Source: an uncultured Oscillospiraceae bacterium (GTDB lineage: Bacteria > Bacillota > Clostridia > Oscillospirales > Acutalibacteraceae). From it: 8,163 nt of DNA. The DNA is taken from contig CABQAA010000085.1 of the NCBI GenBank assembly GCA_902461995.1, positions 1-8,163 on the forward strand, read 5' to 3'. Positions 5,100 through 8,163 of this stretch are shown here, one piece after another. Below the pieces are notes generated by a model. That model saw only the letters and a program-made list of their open reading frames with translations. It was not told where the DNA came from and made no database searches. A program made the position numbers and the translations under genes. How positions within the stretch are numbered: position 1 is the stretch's first letter; every line of letters begins with the position of its first letter.

Positions 5100-6043
5100 C
5101 ACACATCCCTCCTTTCCTCGTCAGCCGGATGGGACCGGCTGATCAGCCGCAGGAAATAATCTTCGAGATTGGTGCCGCGGGTGTTGATCGTCTGCACCCG
5201 CACGCCGTCCGCGGCAAAGGCCTCCGTCACCTTCATCGGATCTTCCAGGAAGGCGTAAATCCGGATCCGGTTTTCGGGCAGGATTTCGTACGACGAGCAG
5301 TACAGGCGGCTTTCCAGGCTCACGGCCGCTTTGGGCGCATCGTCAACCGTGAGTTCCAGGCATTCCCGGCAGCATTCCTCGATATCCTTTGCGGAAATCT
5401 GCTGCAGCATATGCCCTCCGTCGATGAATCCGTAATGGGTCGCAAGATTGGACAGTTCGCTGAGGATGTGGCTCGAAATGAGAATGGTGATCTGCCTTTC
5501 GGCGTTCAGCCGCAGCAGCAGATCGCGGAACTGCACGATGCCCATCGGATCAAGGCCGTTGATCGGCTCGTCGAGAAGCAGCAGATCGGGGCTGCTCATA
5601 ATCGCAAGGGCCAGGCCCAGCCGCTGTTTCATCCCGAGAGAGAAATGCTTAAATTTCTTGTTCTTCGTATCGTCCAGACCGACGAGGCGCAGGGACTCCC
5701 GCACACAGTCCCGGCCGGTAATACCCCGCTGCAGGCGATAGGTCTCGAGGTTTTGCTCCGCGTTCAGAAAGGGATAAAAGCTCGGCGTCTCAATGACCGC
5801 GCCGATCCGCTGCCGCATCCGTCCGAGAGCGCACGGGTTCGATTCCCCGAACAGCTCGATCTCTCCGCCGGTCGGGAAGCTTTGGGAGGTGACCATCCGC
5901 ATCAGGGTGGTTTTTCCTGCTCCGTTTTTTCCTACCAAGCCGTATATCTGGCCCCGCTCAACCCGCATGTCCACGTGGTCCACCGCCATCGCGGTGCCGA
6001 ACCGCTTGCACAGGCCCCGCGTGACCAGCACATTCTCTGCCAT
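5099..6043 (-). CDS. ABC transporter ATPase, BcrA/LanF (antimicrobial peptide resistance) type
   Basis: This 314-residue protein is the ATP-binding subunit of an export-type ABC transporter. Motifs in order are Walker A GKNGAGKT (38-45), IETPSFYPFLNAEQNL (84-99), signature FSLGMKQR (134-141), Walker B LLLLDEP (154-160), D-loop GLDP (163-166) and H-loop His192. The residue that is Gln (Q-loop) in most ABC ATPases is Glu85, the 'E-loop' described for lantibiotic immunity proteins of the LanF type. The extension after about 215, ending in NTRGTNLEDYFLRLI, is also usual for BcrA-like proteins. I prefer the ATG at 6043 because AAGG lies 9 bases upstream; the in-frame ATG at 6052 sits directly against it. 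It is the first gene of a two-gene operon with the permease and is preceded by a TATACT promoter with 11-bp direct repeats, suggesting induction by a response regulator. Confidence 0.92.
   Translation of the reverse strand: MAENVLVTRGLCKRFGTAMAVDHVDMRVERGQIYGLVGKNGAGKTTLMRMVTSQSFPTGGEIELFGESNPCALGRMRQRIGAVIETPSFYPFLNAEQNLETYRLQRGITGRDCVRESLRLVGLDDTKNKKFKHFSLGMKQRLGLALAIMSSPDLLLLDEPINGLDPMGIVQFRDLLLRLNAERQITILISSHILSELSNLATHYGFIDGGHMLQQISAKDIEECCRECLELTVDDAPKAAVSLESRLYCSSYEILPENRIRIYAFLEDPMKVTEAFAADGVRVQTINTRGTNLEDYFLRLISRSHPADEERRDV
5107..5115 (-). promoter_or_regulatory. Ribosome binding site for the permease inside the ATPase gene
   Basis: AAAGGAGGG on the minus strand lies within the last codons of the ATPase, 8 bases (from AAAGGAGG) before the permease ATG at 5099. 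It decides between ATG 5099 and the in-frame GTG at 5102. Confidence 0.7.
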
Positions 6044-6074
6044 AAAGTTCATCCTTCCATCTGAGATTGTCCTC

Positions 6075-6107
6075 AGTATAGTCCCCCGCCTTCAAAAAGC
6101 CTTAAAG
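6075..6107 (-). promoter_or_regulatory. Promoter of the ABC transporter operon, activator-type
   Basis: A -10 box TATACT lies at 6075-6080 on the minus strand, about 32 bases before the chosen ATPase start. At the expected -35 distance there is no recognisable hexamer (AAGGCT at 17-base spacing); instead the nearest of three 11-bp repeats overlaps that place. This layout is typical of promoters that need a bound OmpR/PhoB-type activator. Confidence 0.6.
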
Positions 6108-6129
6108 GAAATCTAAAGAAACTCTAAAG
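6097..6129 (-). repeat. Three tandem 11-bp direct repeats, likely response-regulator operator
   Basis: Read on the minus strand, CTTTAGAGTTT, CTTTAGATTTC and CTTTAAGGCTT follow one another without gaps; the CTTTA core recurs exactly every 11 bases (6125-6129, 6114-6118, 6103-6107). OmpR/PhoB-family regulators bind as head-to-tail dimers to direct repeats of about one helical turn, and an OmpR-type regulator is encoded in the same cluster. The last repeat overlaps the -35 position of the ABC promoter. Confidence 0.65.
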
Positions 6130-6205
6130 CTCACATCGTCTCTCGTGGCTCCCTCATGTATATGCGCGCTCCCGTTATCCATCCGGACGGTTAAGAAAAT
6201 ATCCA

Positions 6206-6234
6206 TTGATATCTTCTCGCCTATATGGTATATT
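6206..6234 (+). promoter_or_regulatory. Sigma-A-type promoter of the phosphodiester glycosidase gene
   Basis: TTGATA (6206-6211) and TATATT (6229-6234), each five of six consensus bases, are spaced by exactly 17 bases. Predicted transcription starts near 6241. This leaves a leader of about 139 bases before the start codon at 6380. Confidence 0.8.
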
Positions 6235-6241
6235 AAAAGTG

Positions 6242-6259
6242 TTATGCATAATGTTATGC
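6242..6259. promoter_or_regulatory. Overlapping palindromes at the transcription start, possible operator
   Basis: TTATGCATAA (6242-6251) is a perfect 10-bp palindrome. It overlaps a second inverted repeat, GCATAA-TG-TTATGC (6246-6259). GTTATGC also occurs twice in direct orientation, 12 bases apart (6241 and 6253). The block begins 7 bases past the -10 box, where a repressor would block transcription. No binding protein can be named. Confidence 0.45.
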
Positions 6260-6260
6260 C

Positions 6261-6379
6261 TACCGTTGACGGTAATACGGTATCCGGCTGCGATCCAGCC
6301 ATGGCGGCGTGGAAACAGGACGCAGAGTGTCCTCAGAGGATGGACAAACTCCAGATTTTTTCTAAAAGAGATGATCTTC
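6261..6379 (+). other. Long leader with possible alternative hairpins
   Basis: The transcribed leader holds several small helices: TACCG-TTGA-CGGTA (6261-6274), which competes with TACCGT/ACGGTA (6261-6266 with 6277-6282); GGCTG/CAGCC (6286-6300); and AGGAC/GTCCT (6317-6333), which competes with TCCT/AGGA (6330-6340). A short helix (6341-6344 with 6350-6353) is followed by six Ts at 6356-6361, close to the start codon. This could be an attenuator or cis-regulatory RNA. It does not match any riboswitch class I can recall, and the helices are short, so chance is a real alternative. Confidence 0.3.
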
Positions 6380-7651
6380 ATGCCAGACGATATGGAAACA
6401 AATTTACCCAAAATAGAAGAACAAGAAGAGTCGGACACGGCCCCTCTATCCTCGACCCAAGAACCCGAAGACAGCCATCCGCCGGTATCCTCGGAAACCA
6501 CCGAGACATGCCGCGAGGCCGCCCAGTATCGCCCGGCCAAACGCCGCCATCGGGTTCTCCGCTGGTGTCTCGGCGTTCCGGCCGGGCTGATTTTCTGTTT
6601 TCTCATCGCTTTCTTTGGAATGCTGTATATTCCTCTTTTTCGGGATACGCGAGACTGGTACGTCATGATGACCTATCACACCTCGAACCCTTGGCTGGCT
6701 ACCGCCTTCCTTCCCCGTTCCACGGTGGAGGAAATCCTCGATTCCCACAAGGTGGTGGCGCCGGACGGCAATACGGACCCCAATCAGATAAAACCAGTGG
6801 GGCCCGCTCCTGCATCTCCCTCTTCGGCTTCCGATCCAACCGGGACAAATCCGTCGGATTCTACGCCCGATCCCACGCCGCCGGAACCGGTCCGGCTGCC
6901 GGCTTTCGGGACCTCCGAGGTGTATCCCGGCACCGTGGTCTATGAGAACGAGGGCGTCCAGATCCTGGAAATCGGTTTGAAAAAGACGACGGCTCGACTC
7001 ATTCAGGTGGCGGATCCTTCTCGGGTATTCTTGGGAGTTACCAATCAGTTGGAAAAACGGGGACAGCGACTGCCGGATATGTGCGCATCCAATGACGCTC
7101 TGTGCGGCATCAACGCCGGAGGCTTTGACGATCCCGGCGGCGTCGGTCACGGAGGCACCCCCATCGGGATCGTGGTCCAGAATTCCCGGATTGTGTATAC
7201 CGACGGGGCGAAAACCCACGACGTAGTGGGTTTTAATCAGAACAACGTGCTGGTTCTGGGCAATTTCACCGACGAACAGATCCTGGAAGCCGGCATCCGT
7301 GACGCTATGAGCTGGAGTCCTTTTCTGATCGTCAACGGAAAAAAGGCACAGACGTACGGTATGGCAGAAGGGCAGAATCCCCGCTCCGCCATCGGCCAAA
7401 GGACCGATGGTCTGGTACTGATGCTGGTAGCCGATGGACGGCAGGCCGGAATGCCCGGCGCCGATCTGAAACTGATGATGAATATTCTATACGAATACGG
7501 CGCTTATAACGCCGCCAATCTGGACGGCGGCACCTCCTCCACCGTCGTGGTGGAGGGCAAGGTCATCAACAGTATCTGCAACCCGGCCATCGCGAATCAT
7601 GGGCGGCTTCTGCCCAACGGATGGATGATACGGAAGCCAGAAACCGAATAG
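6380..7651 (+). CDS. Membrane-anchored phosphodiester glycosidase (NAGPA domain)
   Basis: This 423-residue protein has an acidic, Ser/Glu-rich cytoplasmic tail (1-50), a basic stretch (RPAKRRHR), one membrane span (about 59-83), a linker rich in Pro, Ser and Thr (130-172), and an outer C-terminal NAGPA-type domain (about 204-416). Domain marks are GINAGGFDDP (243-252), GGTPIG (258-263), NPRSAIGQ (333-340), ADGR (351-354) and NLDGGTSST (380-388). The eukaryotic founder removes GlcNAc from a GlcNAc-1-phosphodiester; bacterial members are thought to cleave sugar phosphodiesters of envelope or exopolysaccharide, but the substrate here is unknown. The start codon is uncertain: I prefer ATG 6380 (weak AGAG 9 bases upstream), with ATG 6371 and 6392 as alternatives. 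An open frame back to TTG 6206 overlaps the promoter and is not credible as coding. It lies opposite to and between the response regulator and ABC genes. Confidence 0.88.
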   Translation: MPDDMETNLPKIEEQEESDTAPLSSTQEPEDSHPPVSSETTETCREAAQYRPAKRRHRVLRWCLGVPAGLIFCFLIAFFGMLYIPLFRDTRDWYVMMTYHTSNPWLATAFLPRSTVEEILDSHKVVAPDGNTDPNQIKPVGPAPASPSSASDPTGTNPSDSTPDPTPPEPVRLPAFGTSEVYPGTVVYENEGVQILEIGLKKTTARLIQVADPSRVFLGVTNQLEKRGQRLPDMCASNDALCGINAGGFDDPGGVGHGGTPIGIVVQNSRIVYTDGAKTHDVVGFNQNNVLVLGNFTDEQILEAGIRDAMSWSPFLIVNGKKAQTYGMAEGQNPRSAIGQRTDGLVLMLVADGRQAGMPGADLKLMMNILYEYGAYNAANLDGGTSSTVVVEGKVINSICNPAIANHGRLLPNGWMIRKPETE

Positions 7652-7760
7652 ACTCTGATCCCCTCAAAAAACATGACGCGGCATGTGGGCGGATGATGAT
7701 GGCGCGGAGTGGAGAGTCCTTACGATTCCCTCTCCCTTCCGAACCTTTTTTGACAGTATG
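7652..7760. other. Untranslated stretch between the glycosidase stop and its terminator
   Basis: No gene is supported here. It contains GGAGAG/CTCTCC (7711-7716 with 7730-7735, 13-base loop) followed ten bases later by six Ts at 7746-7751, which might be a weak first terminator for the glycosidase, and a short hairpin at 7671-7686 relevant to the opposite strand. Confidence 0.4.
7666..7686 (-). terminator. Possible weak terminator for leftward regulator transcription
   Basis: On the minus strand ACATG (7686-7682) pairs with CATGT (7675-7671) around a 6-base loop, and six Ts (7671-7666) overlap the end of the stem. The stem is only 5 bp. It lies about 180 bases past the response regulator stop, and no better minus-strand terminator was seen between them. 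Confidence 0.35.
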
Positions 7761-7795
7761 ATGCGGGCCACATTGGTGGCCCGCATATCTTTTTT
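7761..7795 (+). terminator. Strong Rho-independent terminator of the glycosidase gene
   Basis: A perfect 11-bp stem (7761-7771 with 7776-7786) with the loop ATTG is followed on the plus strand by ATCTTTTTT. It is 109 bases past the glycosidase stop. The minus-strand side lacks a T-run, so it is directional. Confidence 0.88.
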
Positions 7796-7865
7796 AAGAG
7801 CATTATTTTCTCCGATGCCTGCCTCTCGCGGCATTTGTCCTCTTGTGAGCAGCTTCCGCGGCAGG

Positions 7866-8163
7866 TCAGTCCTCCTGCATTTTGAAGCCGATGCCCCACA
7901 CGGTTTTGATATACCCGTTATCCGGATCGGCCTGCGCGAGCTTGGAGCGCAGGTTGCTGATGTGCACATTGACCGTATTGTCGTCCCCGATATAGGGATC
8001 CTCCCACACCGATTCAAACACGTTCGCGCGGGTGAACACCTTTTTCGGGTGGGAGAGCAGCAGGCGTAAAATTCCGTATTCCCGGGCCGTCAGGGAAATC
8101 TCCCGGCCTTTGACCGTCACCTGCCGCCCCTCCGGATCGAGAACCAGTTCTTTGAAACGCAGC
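7866..8163 (-). CDS. OmpR/PhoB-family response regulator, C-terminal part (cut by window edge)
   Basis: Ninety-eight residues are visible: the winged-helix DNA-binding domain of an OmpR/PhoB-type response regulator. LVLDPEGRQVTVKGREISLTAREYGILRLLLSHP gives the four-stranded sheet and first helix. VFTRANVFESVW and DDNTVNVHISNLRSKL contain the recognition helix, and YIKTVWGIGFKMQ the wing. The receiver domain and start lie beyond the right edge; a GTG inside the frame at 8120 (MTVKG) is not the true start, since the domain continues upstream of it. Regulators with this HPKKVFTRAN/GDDNTVNVHISNLRSKL wording usually accompany single-span kinases and BcrA-like ABC transporters in Clostridia (recalled pattern, not checked). 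That makes the kinase at 3298-4224 its likely partner and the repeats at 6097-6129 a likely target. No kinase follows it directly; the next gene on that side is the opposite-strand glycosidase. Confidence 0.9.
   Translation of the reverse strand, partial: LRFKELVLDPEGRQVTVKGREISLTAREYGILRLLLSHPKKVFTRANVFESVWEDPYIGDDNTVNVHISNLRSKLAQADPDNGYIKTVWGIGFKMQED

Noticed and set aside
5129..6064. A 311-codon open frame on the plus strand
   Set aside because: It is antisense to the ABC ATPase, whose Walker A, signature, Walker B and H-loop motifs are all intact, and its own translation shows no recognisable domain.
6261..6361. Known riboswitch, for example cyclic-di-GMP type, in the glycosidase leader
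   Set aside because: GGACGCAGAG superficially recalls part of the GEMM consensus, but the other conserved segments and the paired stems are missing. I could not match any other class either.
6206..6379. N-terminal extension of 58 codons on the glycosidase
   Set aside because: The first codon (TTG) is part of the -35 box and transcription should begin near 6241. The ATG at 6251 would lie only about ten bases into the transcript without a ribosome binding site.
6446..7399. A 317-codon open frame on the minus strand
   Set aside because: It is antisense to the NAGPA-domain gene, which has clear family motifs, a promoter and a terminator in the plus direction.
7797..7865. Terminator directly after the response regulator stop
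   Set aside because: CCTGCC/GGCAGG and ATGCC/GGCAT can pair on the minus strand, but the loops are long or the alternatives overlap and no T-run follows.

Overview
The window looks like chromosomal DNA from a fairly G+C-rich Clostridia-type Firmicute, possibly Oscillospiraceae/Ruminococcaceae-like. The signs are AGGAGG-type ribosome binding sites, sigma-A-type promoters with a recurrent TATACT -10 box, Rho-independent terminators, and a BcrA/LanF-type ABC transporter with a one-membrane-span sensor kinase and a VanR/BceR-like regulator. This assignment is inferred from gene families and signals only; no taxonomic marker gene is present.

Layout, left to right. (1) Positions 1-123 hold no assignable gene; a strong hairpin at 124-156 ends the operon to its right. 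(2) Positions 202-2100, minus strand, are a four-gene operon read from a good promoter at 2127-2155: a YjbQ/UPF0047 protein, an ArsC/Spx-type thioredoxin-fold protein, a MIF-family tautomerase and a multi-span membrane protein. (3) Positions 2263-2802, minus strand, are a RimJ/RimL-type GNAT acetyltransferase in an A+T-rich island, followed by two candidate terminators. (4) Positions 2987-3301, plus strand, are an RNHCP zinc-ribbon-like protein with its own promoter; its stop codon overlaps that of the convergent gene. (5) Positions 3298-4224, minus strand, are a sensor histidine kinase with its own promoter. (6) Positions 4335-6043, minus strand, are a coupled ABC permease and ATPase pair of the bacitracin/lantibiotic-resistance type, with a strong terminator and a promoter whose -35 region is replaced by three 11-bp direct repeats. 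(7) Positions 6380-7651, plus strand, are a membrane-anchored phosphodiester glycosidase (NAGPA domain) with its own promoter, a palindrome at the start of transcription and a long, possibly structured leader. (8) Positions 7866-8163, minus strand, are the DNA-binding end of an OmpR/PhoB-family response regulator cut by the window edge.

How the parts may work together: the regulator at the right edge, the kinase at 3298-4224 and the ABC pair look like the pieces of one envelope-stress or antimicrobial-peptide detoxification module. The glycosidase gene lies between the regulator and the transporter in the opposite direction. The triple 11-bp repeat upstream of the ABC genes is the natural candidate for the regulator's binding site. 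The glycosidase probably acts on a cell-surface phosphodiester-linked glycan, so the segment 3298-8163 reads as an envelope-defence or remodelling cluster. This functional link is inference from context. I found no CRISPR array, tRNA, rRNA, insertion sequence or plainly new system.
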